A DNA stretch of 64,000 nucleotides from Clostridium sp. Cult1 (lineage in GTDB: Bacteria; Bacillota; Clostridia; Tissierellales; Tepidimicrobiaceae), in contig NZ_PPXW01000001.1 of NCBI RefSeq assembly GCF_021655095.1, forward strand, positions 72,483 through 136,482. The letters run 5' to 3'. This document shows positions 1 through 7,961 of the stretch, piece after piece. The position numbers and the translations under genes are program-made. How positions within the stretch are numbered: position 1 is the first letter of the stretch; the number at the start of each line of letters is the position of its first letter. The notes below the pieces were generated by a model, which did no database searches, was not told the origin of the DNA, and was given only the letters and a program-made list of their open reading frames with translations.

Positions 1-378
1 CTTCTTATTTTAGGAATAGTACTTTTAATCTCATTTACTGTTTTAAATTCAGAATATCTATTTGGTTGGATTTCACATAATTGGAAATTCTATTTAGTTT
101 TAAGTTCAATTGCTCTATTCTTGCTTTTTATGAAAAAAAGGCTTATTTCTGTATTTATGACTATAGGAATAACCACTGGAATTTTTGTTGGAAACTATCT
201 TGGGGCGTTGATAAAAGGTTATAATGAACAAAAGATTATTGATAGTATGAAGATGGAGGAAATATATAGACTTAGGCACCATCCTGGATTTGAAATATGG
301 ATTGGTATAATTCTTTTGTTTATTGTAATTGGGGCTATTATACAAATTGCTATAAAAAAGAAAAGTACTCAGATATAA
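1..378 (+). CDS. Membrane protein of unknown function, 5' end missing
   Basis: The reading frame is open from the first base of the window, so the true start lies upstream; 125 residues are visible. They show about four hydrophobic segments (roughly residues 1-15, 30-43, 47-70 and 98-118) and end in a lysine-rich tail, so the C-terminus probably faces the cytoplasm. A conserved-looking stretch (MEEIYRLRHHPGFEIW, about residues 85-100) sits before the last segment. I do not recognise the family. An internal TTG or ATG near 121-130 could be taken as a start, but the upstream part continues the same hydrophobic pattern, so a 5'-truncated gene is more likely. Confidence 0.7.
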   Translation, partial: LLILGIVLLISFTVLNSEYLFGWISHNWKFYLVLSSIALFLLFMKKRLISVFMTIGITTGIFVGNYLGALIKGYNEQKIIDSMKMEEIYRLRHHPGFEIWIGIILLFIVIGAIIQIAIKKKSTQI

Positions 379-851
379 ATTATACTACAAGAAAACTTAT
401 TAATTAAAAGAAATTTTAGTACTGCACATTCTTTATATGATATTTACCATGAGTGTTAGTTAGGGAAAAAGAATTCCTTATATTGACTTACTTATATTGC
501 TAGAATATATATTAAAAAGCCTTTATAGGTAGGTGCACAATTTAGCGTTAATCAAATATTGCTAAATTGTATTAAGATTGGAGTCATTAGACATACATAT
601 TTAGGGAGGGCAATAACAGACGTGTAAATTATAGATGAACTGAAAATTTTAACTTCTTGGAGAAATTTTATTAGATAGCAAAACTCTAGCGATTGCATGC
701 TAGAGTTTTATAATGCAATGAAATCTATATAGAATTATTCTTTTTTTATATAAAGCAAGTTTTAATAATGTCTAGCGTTAAAATTATATAAGTATGGTAA
801 AATATAGGTAAGTATATCTTTAGAAAGGATATTTATAGGAGAGGATATATT
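379..851. other. Long intergenic region with promoter-like site and two hairpins
   Basis: About 470 bases without a convincing gene. A promoter-like pair on the plus strand is TTGACT at 483-488 and TATATA at 506-511, 17 bases apart. Downstream are a perfect 10-bp inverted repeat (537-546 with 561-570, ACAATTTAGC) and a perfect 11-bp hairpin (680-690 with 699-709) followed by only a weak T stretch. A GGGAGGG at about 603-609 is not followed by a usable start codon. The region could encode an untranslated RNA of about 190 bases, or be the remains of a lost gene. Confidence 0.4.
680..711 (+). terminator. Hairpin, possible terminator
   Basis: Perfect 11-bp stem (AAAACTCTAGC with its complement) and an 8-base loop. 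The arm itself ends in TTTT, but no long U tract follows, so termination efficiency is uncertain. Confidence 0.4.
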
Positions 852-1781
852 ATGGAAGATAAATCTTATATAACTATAGTAGGTGGAGCTAATATAGATA
901 TTATTGGATTACCTCATAAAAAGCTTAGAATGAAAGATTCTAATCCAGGAAAAACTACCATGACTTTAGGTGGGGTTGGTCGAAATATAGGAGAAAATTT
1001 AGCTAGATTAGGAATAGATACTAGACTTATTACAGTGTTGGGTAATGATATCTATGGGAAGCTAATGATAGAAGAAGGAATGAAAATAGGTTTGGATATG
1101 TCAGAGTCTTTAATTCTTCCAGAGATGAAGACATCTACCTATATAGCTATATTAGATGAACTGGGAGATATGGAATTAGCCCTCTCATCTATGGATATAT
1201 TTGAAAAGATGACAATATCTTTTATTCAATATAAAAGAGAAATTATAGAAAACTCTGCTCTTTGTATAGTAGACACCAATATACCTAAAGAAGTACTAAG
1301 ATATATGCTCATTAATTTTAAAGTGGATTTCTTTTTAGATACGGTATCTACTTCCAAAGCAGAAAAGATTAAAGATATGCTAGGTAAGTTTCATACAATA
1401 AAAGCTAATAGATTAGAATCAGAAACATTATCTGGAGTGGAAATAGTAGATAAAATAGATTTAAAAAAAGTTGCCACCTATTTCATAGATACGGGAGTTG
1501 AAAGGGTATTTATTACTTTAGGGGAGGATGGAGTTTACTACCTCGATAAACAAAAAGAGTTACATATGAAATCACCTAAGATATCAATTGTAAATGCTAC
1601 TGGGGCAGGAGATGCTTTTATGGCAGGGCTAGCTTATTCCTATTTCAATGGGTTGGACATAGAAAGAACTATAAAATTTGCCCAAGGTGCATCTTTTATA
1701 ACCTTGGAGAATGAAAATACCATAAATCCAAATATATCAGTAGACAATATTGAAAAAAGAATAAAGGAGTTGGGACTATAA
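852..1781 (+). CDS. psuK: Pseudouridine kinase (PfkB/ribokinase family)
   Basis: A 309-residue PfkB-family sugar kinase. It begins with the typical beta-strand [11 protein letters not shown] and contains the glycine-rich [15 protein letters not shown] substrate-binding segment (about residues 37-55) and the anion-hole/catalytic motif GAGDAF at 251-256 with D254 as the general base. The PfkB fold alone does not fix the substrate. The assignment as pseudouridine kinase (pseudouridine to pseudouridine 5'-phosphate) rests on the next gene, which overlaps it by one base and encodes the glycosidase that consumes this product. The ATG at 852 follows AGGAGAGG at good spacing. Cytoplasmic; nucleoside salvage and catabolism. 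Confidence 0.85.
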   Translation: MEDKSYITIVGGANIDIIGLPHKKLRMKDSNPGKTTMTLGGVGRNIGENLARLGIDTRLITVLGNDIYGKLMIEEGMKIGLDMSESLILPEMKTSTYIAILDELGDMELALSSMDIFEKMTISFIQYKREIIENSALCIVDTNIPKEVLRYMLINFKVDFFLDTVSTSKAEKIKDMLGKFHTIKANRLESETLSGVEIVDKIDLKKVATYFIDTGVERVFITLGEDGVYYLDKQKELHMKSPKISIVNATGAGDAFMAGLAYSYFNGLDIERTIKFAQGASFITLENENTINPNISVDNIEKRIKELGL

Positions 1782-2701
1782 TGAAAAAATATATGGATAT
1801 TAAGGAAGAGGTAAAGGAAGCTTTAGAAGAAGGAAAGCCTGTAGTGGCTTTAGAGACCACAATTATTTCTCATGGAATGCCCTATCCTCAAAATGTAAAA
1901 ACTGCCTTAGAAGTTGAAAATATAATTAGGGATAGAGGAGCATTTCCAGCTACTATTGCTATATTAAATGGGAAGATTAAGGTAGGATTAGATAGAGATG
2001 AAATCGAATATTTGGGAAAGGCAAAGGATGTTAAGAAAGTGAGTAGAAGAGATTTACCCTTTATCATAGCTGAAAGATTAAATGGTGCTACTACTGTAGC
2101 TTCTACTATGATAATAGCTAATTTAGCAGGCATCAAAGTATTTGTAACAGGTGGTATAGGTGGAGTCCATCGGGGAGCGGAAAAGACCTTTGATATATCT
2201 GCTGATTTACAAGAGTTGGCTCGTACTAATGTAGCGGTAGTTTGTGCTGGAGCTAAATCCATATTAGATTTAGGTCTTACATTAGAATACTTAGAAACCT
2301 TTGGAGTACCTGTAGTAGGATTTAAAACTGAAGAGTTCCCTGCCTTTTTTACGAGGAAAAGCGGGTTTAAGCTAGATTATCGAATAGAAGATGAAGAAAA
2401 GTTGGCAAAGACTATAAAAACTAAATGGGATTTGGGATTAGATGGAGGAGTGGTAGTTGCAAATCCAATACCAAAAGAATATGAAATGGATCCTAAAGTA
2501 ATAGATAAAGCTATAAAAGATGCTTTAAATGAGGCAGAAAATAAAGGAATAAAAGGTAAAGATGTAACTCCATTTTTATTAGATAAGGTGAAAAAGATAA
2601 CCGGAGGTAGAAGCCTACAATCTAATATAGAGTTAGTTTATAACAATGCAGTAGTAGGAGCAAATTTAGCTGTAATGTTGGAGAAACTATATATTGGGTA
2701 A
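1781..2701 (+). CDS. psuG: Pseudouridine-5'-phosphate glycosidase
   Basis: A 306-residue member of the PsuG/IndA family, full length. It cleaves the C-C glycosidic bond of pseudouridine 5'-phosphate, giving uracil and ribose 5-phosphate. The signature [14 protein letters not shown] lies at residues 25-38, and E25 and K159 (in [11 protein letters not shown]) correspond to the catalytic Glu and Lys known from the E. coli enzyme. The glycine-rich [12 protein letters not shown] (123-134) is also diagnostic. Its ATG overlaps the TAA of psuK (TAATG), so translation is probably coupled and the two genes form one catabolic unit. Confidence 0.95.
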   Translation: MKKYMDIKEEVKEALEEGKPVVALETTIISHGMPYPQNVKTALEVENIIRDRGAFPATIAILNGKIKVGLDRDEIEYLGKAKDVKKVSRRDLPFIIAERLNGATTVASTMIIANLAGIKVFVTGGIGGVHRGAEKTFDISADLQELARTNVAVVCAGAKSILDLGLTLEYLETFGVPVVGFKTEEFPAFFTRKSGFKLDYRIEDEEKLAKTIKTKWDLGLDGGVVVANPIPKEYEMDPKVIDKAIKDALNEAENKGIKGKDVTPFLLDKVKKITGGRSLQSNIELVYNNAVVGANLAVMLEKLYIG

Positions 2702-2783
2702 TATTTACAAACTATAACACTATCAAGTATAAAATATGATATAATATTAACAAATATACAATGTTTATTAGGAGGGGCATATT

Positions 2784-3290
2784 ATGGATGTTTTATCTGC
2801 CATAGGAGGTAGAAGAAGTATAAGAAAGTATAGCAGCAAACCTGTAGAAGAGGAAAAATTATTAAAGGTTCTAGAGGCGGCTAGACTTTCACCTTCTGCA
2901 AAGAACAGACAAGAGTGGAGATTTATAGTTGTAAGGGAATTGAAAACTAGAATGAAGCTTACTGAAGCTATAGGTCAGCCTTTCGTTGGAGAAGCTCCAA
3001 TAATTTTAGTTTGTTGTGGTACTGAAGTAGAAAGTATTATGAGAGGTGGACAACCAAGATATACAGTAGACTTGTCTATTGCAACGGCCTATATGATATT
3101 AGAAGCCTACGAACAAGGACTAGGTACATGTTGGTTAGGTAGTTATGATGAGAATAAGGTAAAGGAAGTACTGGGTATTCCAGAAGGGGTGAGAATAGTT
3201 GCAATAACTCCATTAGGATATCCCAACGAGTCACCTGCTCCAAGACCTAGGAAACAACTTGATGAAATAATAAGTTATGATAAATATTAA
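2784..3290 (+). CDS. Nitroreductase family protein
   Basis: A 168-residue FMN-dependent nitroreductase-fold protein. It shows the N-terminal [12 protein letters not shown] motif that binds the FMN phosphate (residues 9-20), the [18 protein letters not shown] segment (33-50), and the C-terminal [20 protein letters not shown] (about 112-131). It is at the short end of the family, like many clostridial members. The natural substrate cannot be read from the sequence. It has its own TATAAT at 2740-2745 and the RBS AGGAGGGG before the ATG, and is closed by a strong terminator, so it is probably monocistronic. Confidence 0.85.
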   Translation: MDVLSAIGGRRSIRKYSSKPVEEEKLLKVLEAARLSPSAKNRQEWRFIVVRELKTRMKLTEAIGQPFVGEAPIILVCCGTEVESIMRGGQPRYTVDLSIATAYMILEAYEQGLGTCWLGSYDENKVKEVLGIPEGVRIVAITPLGYPNESPAPRPRKQLDEIISYDKY

Positions 3291-3308
3291 GGTATAAAAG
3301 GGAATGAT

Positions 3309-3355
3309 AAAACAATAAACCTTAATGAAACTATTAAGGTTTATTGTTTTATTTT
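3309..3355 (+). terminator. Terminator after the nitroreductase gene
   Basis: Perfect 17-bp stem (3309-3325 with 3334-3350) with an 8-base loop and a T-rich tail (TTTTATTTTT). The A-rich left arm would make it work on both strands. Confidence 0.85.
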
Positions 3356-3428
3356 TGTGTATTTACATTAGAAAAATTAAGTAGTATATTATATCTTAGT
3401 GAATATAATTAGAAAGTGGTGGAAAAGG

Positions 3429-4325
3429 ATGATTCACCGAAACTTAGGAGAATTAGCTGCTTTGGGAACGGCATTATGTTGGACTATATCAGGAATTACT
3501 TTTGAGAGTGCAGGGAAAAAAGTAGGATCTTTATCCGTTAATTATATAAGGTTAATTTTAGGATTTATTTTTATTAGTACATACTCTTTTTTTTCTAGAG
3601 GAATTTTGTTGCCATTAGATGCTACCAAGAGCAATTGGATATGGTTAATGGCATCTGGATTCATTGGTTTCTTTTTAGGGGATTTATTCTTATTCCAATC
3701 TTACGTAGAAGTAGGCTCTAGAATATCATTATTGATAATGGCATCTAGTCCACCGATTTCAGCTTTTCTTGGATTTGTTTTTTTACGCGAAAGACTAGAA
3801 TTAATTAGTTTATTAGGTATGACTATTACAATCCTTGGAATAGCTATAGTAATTTTAAGTAAAGAAACAGGCGAAAATAAGGTAAAGATAACTTATTCTG
3901 CAAAAGGATTAATATATGCTTTTCTAGGAGCTTTCGGACAAGCTTTAGGTCTTATATTAAGTAAGAAAGGAATGGGAGATTATAATCCTTTGGCCGCTAC
4001 TCAAATACGTATAATTTCAGGATTTATTAGTTTCACCATTTTATTTATTATAACAAAAAAATTTGGAGATTTGAAAATAGCATTTAAAAATAAAAAAGCC
4101 ATGGGAGCTATAACCATAGGTTCTCTTTTTGGTCCCTTTATAGGGGTAACTTTATCTCTTTTATCATTAAAATATACTAGTGCAGGTATTTCTTCTACCA
4201 TAACTTCTATAATGCCAGTAACCATAATACCTTTTTCCATATTAATTTTTAAAGAAAAAGTAAAACCAAAAGAAATACTAGGAGCAATTATTTCGGTAAT
4301 AGGTGTAGGTATACTATTTATTTAG
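3429..4325 (+). CDS. DMT-superfamily (EamA) transporter
   Basis: A 298-residue integral membrane protein with about ten hydrophobic segments arranged as two EamA repeats; the second begins near residue 155. Family features include the TALCWTISGITFESAGK start of repeat 1 and the closing FKEKVKPKEILGAIISVIGVGILFI-type helix. EamA proteins export or import metabolites, but the substrate is unknown. I chose the ATG at 3429 over the upstream GTG at 3399, because a GTGG-rich Shine-Dalgarno sits about 7 bases before it and the protein then begins at the usual point just before helix 1. No partner genes are obvious. Confidence 0.8.
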   Translation: MIHRNLGELAALGTALCWTISGITFESAGKKVGSLSVNYIRLILGFIFISTYSFFSRGILLPLDATKSNWIWLMASGFIGFFLGDLFLFQSYVEVGSRISLLIMASSPPISAFLGFVFLRERLELISLLGMTITILGIAIVILSKETGENKVKITYSAKGLIYAFLGAFGQALGLILSKKGMGDYNPLAATQIRIISGFISFTILFIITKKFGDLKIAFKNKKAMGAITIGSLFGPFIGVTLSLLSLKYTSAGISSTITSIMPVTIIPFSILIFKEKVKPKEILGAIISVIGVGILFI

Positions 4326-4419
4326 AAAAATGAATGCATATATTAGCTGAAAATTTTCAAATAAATTCCCTTACAATGGGTATTATTTAGTATAGAAAAA
4401 TATAAAACCATTAATCCAT

Positions 4420-4447
4420 TTGCCAAAAGATAGGATTTTGCTATAAT
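4420..4447 (+). promoter_or_regulatory. Sigma-A-type promoter
   Basis: TTGCCA (4420-4425), 16-base spacer, perfect TATAAT (4442-4447), 47 bases before the gamma-carbonic-anhydrase-like gene. Confidence 0.7.
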
Positions 4448-4493
4448 ATCAAATATAAAGAAAAGCAATAATATATATAAAGGAGAATAGTCT

Positions 4494-4997
4494 ATGATTA
4501 GAAAACTCAAGGGAATAGAGCCAAAAATTCATGAAGATACCTTTATAGCCGATACTGCTTCAATTATAGGTGATGTAAATATTGGAGAAGGCACAAGCAT
4601 TTGGTATGGAGCTGTTCTAAGAGGGGATATTGAAAATATTACTATAGGTAAATTTTCAAACATTCAAGATAATGCCACTGTCCATACGGAAACAGATATA
4701 CCTACTAAAGTAGGAGATTATACTGTAGTAGGACATAATGCAATCGTGCATGGTTGTACCGTAGGAGATAATTGCTTAATAGGAATGGGCTCTATTATCT
4801 TAAATGGGGCAGTTATAGGAGATAATTGTATAATTGGTGCTGGAACTGTAGTTACAGAGGGAAAGAATATCCCGCCAAATTCCTTAGTAATGGGAGTGCC
4901 GGGTAAAGTTGTTAGGCAAGTTACAGAAGAAGATATCGATGCTATAAGGAAGAATGCTCTAAGGTACAATAGGTTATATAAGAAACATATAGACTAA
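4494..4997 (+). CDS. Gamma-carbonic anhydrase-like hexapeptide-repeat protein
   Basis: A 167-residue left-handed beta-helix protein (YrdA/PaaY/CaiE-like). Repeated hexapeptides such as ASIIGDVNIGEG run from residue 22 to about 128, followed by a C-terminal helix. The three histidines that bind metal in gamma-carbonic anhydrases are present as H64, H81 and H86 (VHTETD and GHNAIVHG). The acidic proton-shuttle loop of the archaeal Cam enzyme is not obvious, so carbonic anhydrase activity is not assured; many relatives have unproven roles. It has its own promoter and terminator. Confidence 0.85.
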   Translation: MIRKLKGIEPKIHEDTFIADTASIIGDVNIGEGTSIWYGAVLRGDIENITIGKFSNIQDNATVHTETDIPTKVGDYTVVGHNAIVHGCTVGDNCLIGMGSIILNGAVIGDNCIIGAGTVVTEGKNIPPNSLVMGVPGKVVRQVTEEDIDAIRKNALRYNRLYKKHID

Positions 4998-5003
4998 ATT
5001 ATA

Positions 5004-5042
5004 TATAAGCCCTGGTTAGATTGGCTCTAATCAGGGCTTATA
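5004..5042 (+). terminator. Terminator after the carbonic anhydrase-like gene
   Basis: Near-perfect 17-bp stem (5004-5020 with 5026-5042, one G-U pair) around AAGCCCTG and a 5-base loop. The U tract is weak. Confidence 0.7.
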
Positions 5043-5060
5043 ATTAATGTATAAATTGGA

Positions 5061-5089
5061 TTGACTTTTATAATTAAAAAGGATAGAAT
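5061..5089 (+). promoter_or_regulatory. Promoter of the iclR-type gene
   Basis: TTGACT (5061-5066), 17-base spacer, TAGAAT (5084-5089). Transcription should begin near 5096, just upstream of the palindrome at 5111-5127. Confidence 0.65.
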
Positions 5090-5110
5090 GGTTTAACGAA
5101 GCCGAATTTT

Positions 5111-5127
5111 AATTACCATTGGTAAAA
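5111..5127. promoter_or_regulatory. Putative IclR operator (autoregulation)
   Basis: Perfect 13-bp palindrome TTACCATTGGTAA (5113-5125) at about +15 to +31 of the predicted transcript. Read on the minus strand, TTTTACCAATGGTAATT closely matches the 17-bp palindromes in front of the two aminotransferase genes (6125-6141, 7878-7894). This suggests a shared operator of the regulator encoded just downstream. Confidence 0.6.
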
Positions 5128-5219
5128 ACGTCTTTTTATTATACAAAATAAAATGAACCTAAATTTAAATGTTATTATATTAAATTAAATTTTATTAATA
5201 ATATTCTGGAGGAATGATA

Positions 5220-6005
5220 ATGGAAAATAATAAAAAAACTAAAGAGAAAAAAACTATAGCTTCTGTTATTAAAGCTATAGAAGTAATAGAATATATTGCT
5301 CATTCAGAAAAAGAGGTTGGAGTGACGGAAATAAGTAACGGACTAAATTATGGCGTAAGCGCTACCTATCATCTACTAAATACTCTTAAGGAATGTAATA
5401 TTATAGTTCAAAATGATAGAACAAAAAAATATAGTTTAGGATTGAAATTATGGCAAATAGGTATGTTAGCATATGGTCAAAATCATATATCTATAACATT
5501 GAAACCATACTTAAGAAAGCTTAGAGATCTTACAGGTGAAACAGCTAATTTAACAATTATGGATAACTATCAGATTGTATATATTGCTCAAGAAGAAAGC
5601 AATAGATTAGTAAAGATGTTTACAACTACAGGAGCAACAGCACCATTACATTGTACTGGAGCCGGTAAGATTTTATTAGCCCATAAACCTGAAGAAATAC
5701 AAAACTTGATATTGGAAAGAATAGAATTAACTAAATACACAGATAATACTATAGTAAACAAAGAAGAACTTTTAAATGAGCTTAAAAAGATAAGGGAAAA
5801 TGGGTATGGTTTTGATAATGAAGAAAGGGAATTAGGAGTAAGCTGTATAGGAGCACCTGTATTTGATTTGAATAACGACGCAATAGCATGTATTACCATA
5901 TCTGGACCAACAGCAAGGTTCACTAAACAAAATAAAAAGAAATGGGTAGATATTGTTGTACAAATATCAAAAGAAGCTACTAATCGCCTTAAGACTATTA
6001 ATTAA
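5220..6005 (+). CDS. IclR-family transcriptional regulator
   Basis: A 261-residue regulator. A winged helix-turn-helix spans about residues 12-75 (VTEISNGLNYGVSATYHLL is the helix-turn-helix), and an IclR effector-binding domain follows from about 80 to 258, with the family hallmarks CTGAGK and ELGVSCIGAPVFD. The ATG at 5220 is preferred to the one at 5214, because GGAGG (5208-5212) is 7 bases from it and almost touches the other. Shared palindromes suggest it controls itself and the two following aminotransferase genes, probably as a repressor because the sites lie at or downstream of the start points. The effector is unknown; an amino-acid or 2-oxo-acid ligand would fit. Confidence 0.9.
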   Translation: MENNKKTKEKKTIASVIKAIEVIEYIAHSEKEVGVTEISNGLNYGVSATYHLLNTLKECNIIVQNDRTKKYSLGLKLWQIGMLAYGQNHISITLKPYLRKLRDLTGETANLTIMDNYQIVYIAQEESNRLVKMFTTTGATAPLHCTGAGKILLAHKPEEIQNLILERIELTKYTDNTIVNKEELLNELKKIRENGYGFDNEERELGVSCIGAPVFDLNNDAIACITISGPTARFTKQNKKKWVDIVVQISKEATNRLKTIN

Positions 6006-6010
6006 ATATG

Positions 6011-6063
6011 AAAAATAGGCTGTCTCGAATAAGTTTCAAGTTTATTTGGGACAGCCTATTTTT
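6011..6063 (+). terminator. Terminator after iclR-type gene
   Basis: Long hairpin: AAAAATAGGCTGTC pairs with its exact complement (14 bp), extended by G-U-containing pairs to about 22 bp, and ends in TTTTT. Probably bidirectional. Confidence 0.85.
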
Positions 6064-6093
6064 ATAATTGATAACTAATTTAATAATATATAC

Positions 6094-6122
6094 TTGACAG
6101 AAGAACAAAATAATTATATGAT
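6094..6122 (+). promoter_or_regulatory. Promoter of the first aminotransferase gene
   Basis: Perfect TTGACA (6094-6099), 17-base spacer, TATGAT (6117-6122). The predicted start near 6129 falls inside the palindrome at 6125-6141. Confidence 0.75.
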
Positions 6123-6124
6123 TA

Positions 6125-6141
6125 ATTTAACAATATTAAAT
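6125..6141. promoter_or_regulatory. Putative IclR operator
   Basis: Palindrome ATTTAACAATATTAAAT with perfect 6-bp arms, overlapping the predicted transcription start. It has the same CAATA centre and TTTA/TAAA arms as the site at 7878-7894. Confidence 0.55.
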
Positions 6142-6173
6142 AGGATATAATAATAGTAAATAGAGGTATGAAA

Positions 6174-7235
6174 ATGAAAAAAGAAATATCAATGATGGTA
6201 GGGCCAACTGCCGTACCGGAAAGAGTTCTAAAAGCAATGAATAGAAAATCTATATCACATCGTTCACCTGAATATTGTGAGATACATCAAAGAGTAAGGG
6301 ATGGATTGAAAAAAATATTTAAAACAAAAAATGAAGTCTTCATATTAACATCATCAGGAACAGGAGCAATGGAAGCAGCTATACAGAATTGTTTTTCTTT
6401 TGGTGACGAAGTTATAGTACCAGTAATAGGAACTTTCAGTGAACAATTTGCATCTATGGCTGAAGCACATCAATTAAAGGTGATAAGGGTAAAATTTGAT
6501 CTAGGTGAAGCAGCAGATGTAAATAAGGTAATGGAATATGTAACTCCAGATACGAAGGGAATCTTCGTAATACACAATGAAAGTTCTACCGGAGTAACAA
6601 ATGATATAGAAGCATTTGGTAAGGCATTAGAAGGAAGTGATGTTTTATTAATAACAGACTCTGTAAGTGGAGCAGGCGGTTTGGAAATGAGGATGGATGA
6701 GTGGAATATAGATGTAGTTTTATCTGGTTCACAAAAAGCGCTTATGGTACCAGCAGGGTTGTCCTTTATATCGTTAAGTGATAAAGCCTGGAAAGCAACA
6801 GAGAAATCCAACCTTCCAAAATTTTATTTTAACTTAAGTAAAGCAAAAAAGTTTCAAGATAAAAATCAAACTCCTAATACACCTGCTGTTTACAATGTTT
6901 TTGCTGTGGATGAAGCTCTTAAAATGATCTTTGAAGAAGGTTTAGATAATGTATATAAGAGACATATTGATAACACCAATAGAATAATAGAGGGTGTAAG
7001 AAAATTAGGATACGATATATTTCCAAAAGATGATAAATATGCTTCTAGAACCTTAACGGCAGTTTATGCCCCAGGCAAAGCTAAAGAAATAGTTAAAGGT
7101 TTATCCGAGCAAGGAGTAATAGTAAATGGTGGATTAACTCCAATTGCTGATGATGTATTTAGAGTTGGAACAATGGGATATGTATATAAAGAAGATGTAG
7201 ATGGATTTTTAGAAGCATTGGCTAAATTGAGTTAA
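6174..7235 (+). CDS. Class V aminotransferase (alanine/serine-glyoxylate type)
   Basis: A 353-residue PLP enzyme of fold type I, class V. The cofactor lysine is in SGSQKALMVPAGL (about residues 184-196), the aspartate that holds the pyridine nitrogen is in ITDSVSGAGG, and the N-terminus MMVGPTAVPERVL is typical of the alanine-glyoxylate/serine-pyruvate group. It probably moves an amino group between a small amino acid and glyoxylate or pyruvate; the exact substrates cannot be read. The ATG at 6174 is preferred to 6168, because AGAGG then lies 7 bases upstream. It is a paralogue of the gene at 7962 and shares its predicted operator. Confidence 0.85.
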   Translation: MKKEISMMVGPTAVPERVLKAMNRKSISHRSPEYCEIHQRVRDGLKKIFKTKNEVFILTSSGTGAMEAAIQNCFSFGDEVIVPVIGTFSEQFASMAEAHQLKVIRVKFDLGEAADVNKVMEYVTPDTKGIFVIHNESSTGVTNDIEAFGKALEGSDVLLITDSVSGAGGLEMRMDEWNIDVVLSGSQKALMVPAGLSFISLSDKAWKATEKSNLPKFYFNLSKAKKFQDKNQTPNTPAVYNVFAVDEALKMIFEEGLDNVYKRHIDNTNRIIEGVRKLGYDIFPKDDKYASRTLTAVYAPGKAKEIVKGLSEQGVIVNGGLTPIADDVFRVGTMGYVYKEDVDGFLEALAKLS

Positions 7236-7269
7236 ATAGAAAATAATTAAAATCCTATACTAATTAATG

Positions 7270-7342
7270 GAATTCCTTTTATTCTTTTATAATTGCAGTT
7301 TTGTAATATAAAATTGCATTTTAAATAGAATAAGAGGAATTT
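7270..7342 (+). repeat. Imperfect long inverted repeat
   Basis: About 30 bases (AATTCCTTTTATTC...) are followed, after a short loop, by a mismatched complement (...GAATAAGAGGAATT). It may end the aminotransferase transcript or belong to the decayed element next to it. Confidence 0.45.
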
Positions 7343-7520
7343 ATTTTATTTTAGTGTTTTTCTGCTTGGTTTCATACTTCTTTTTAGACTTTATAAAGTT
7401 AACTACTTCACAAACATGGCCTTGTATTTCGATTTAATTCTTATTGAAATACTGATTATGACAATTATCTTTGACTTTTTAGAGATTTTAGGCATTCTGG
7501 TTTTTAATAACTAAAAAAGC

Positions 7521-7750
7521 CTATTGTGTATAGGGAAAATAATGTTGTTTCAAATCATCAAAATTAAGAGAAAGCTTCTTATTAGTATTTTTGTGAATAA
7601 GAAACGATACACTTTCGTTTTCCACTCTTTTTTTAGTCGAGAAATTTGGTACTCACTTAAATCAAGGCTTTTAGGTGCTACACAAGGCCTAAGGTTGCCT
7701 TCAATTACGCTTGAGATGATTCTATACCTATTTAATAGTTTTTCAGTCAA
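7521..7750 (-). pseudogene. Decayed transposase fragment (helix-turn-helix N-terminus)
   Basis: Read on the minus strand from a TTG at 7750, about 44 residues (MTEKLLNRYRIISSVIEGNL, then LDLSEYQISRLKKEWK) resemble the N-terminal helix-turn-helix of ISNCY-like transposases. Such N-termini typically read T-E-K...VIEG...A-A..LGLS.RQ..RLKK. The frame is then broken near 7620. Similarity resumes in another frame as SFLIHKNTNKKLSLNFDDLK, and a stop follows at 7521. The catalytic part is missing and no intact ends were found. The surrounding 7236-7826 region has no other gene. This is a recognition by motif, not a database match. Confidence 0.55.
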
Positions 7751-7826
7751 TAGGTAATATACCTCTTTTTTTCATATTATTATTTTGACATTATCAAAAG
7801 ATAATAACATAATTTAAAACTTAACA

Positions 7827-7855
7827 TTGACTTTTGTTAAAATAAATACTACAAT
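7827..7855 (+). promoter_or_regulatory. Promoter of the second aminotransferase gene
   Basis: TTGACT (7827-7832), 17-base spacer, TACAAT (7850-7855). The predicted start is near 7862, 16 bases before the palindrome at 7878-7894. Confidence 0.7.
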
Positions 7856-7877
7856 GATTTTAACAAAACAAAAATAA

Positions 7878-7894
7878 ATTTACCAATAGTAAAT
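7878..7894. promoter_or_regulatory. Putative IclR operator
   Basis: ATTTACCAATAGTAAAT, a palindrome with ATTTAC/GTAAAT arms around CAATA, located just downstream of the predicted transcription start. It matches the sites at 5111-5127 (reverse strand) and 6125-6141. Confidence 0.6.
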
Positions 7895-7961
7895 ATACAA
7901 AATATAGCTAACTGAAAGTTACTATTAGTAGTATTAGTTAATATTTTAGGAGGTAGAAAAA

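Noticed and set aside
379-851. Riboswitch for pseudouridine catabolism
   Set aside because: Hairpins exist, but I could match no known aptamer class, and the second hairpin is about 140 bases before the start.
7524-7757. Plus-strand 77-codon frame
   Set aside because: Lies opposite the transposase-like fragment, lacks a ribosome binding site and has no recognisable content.
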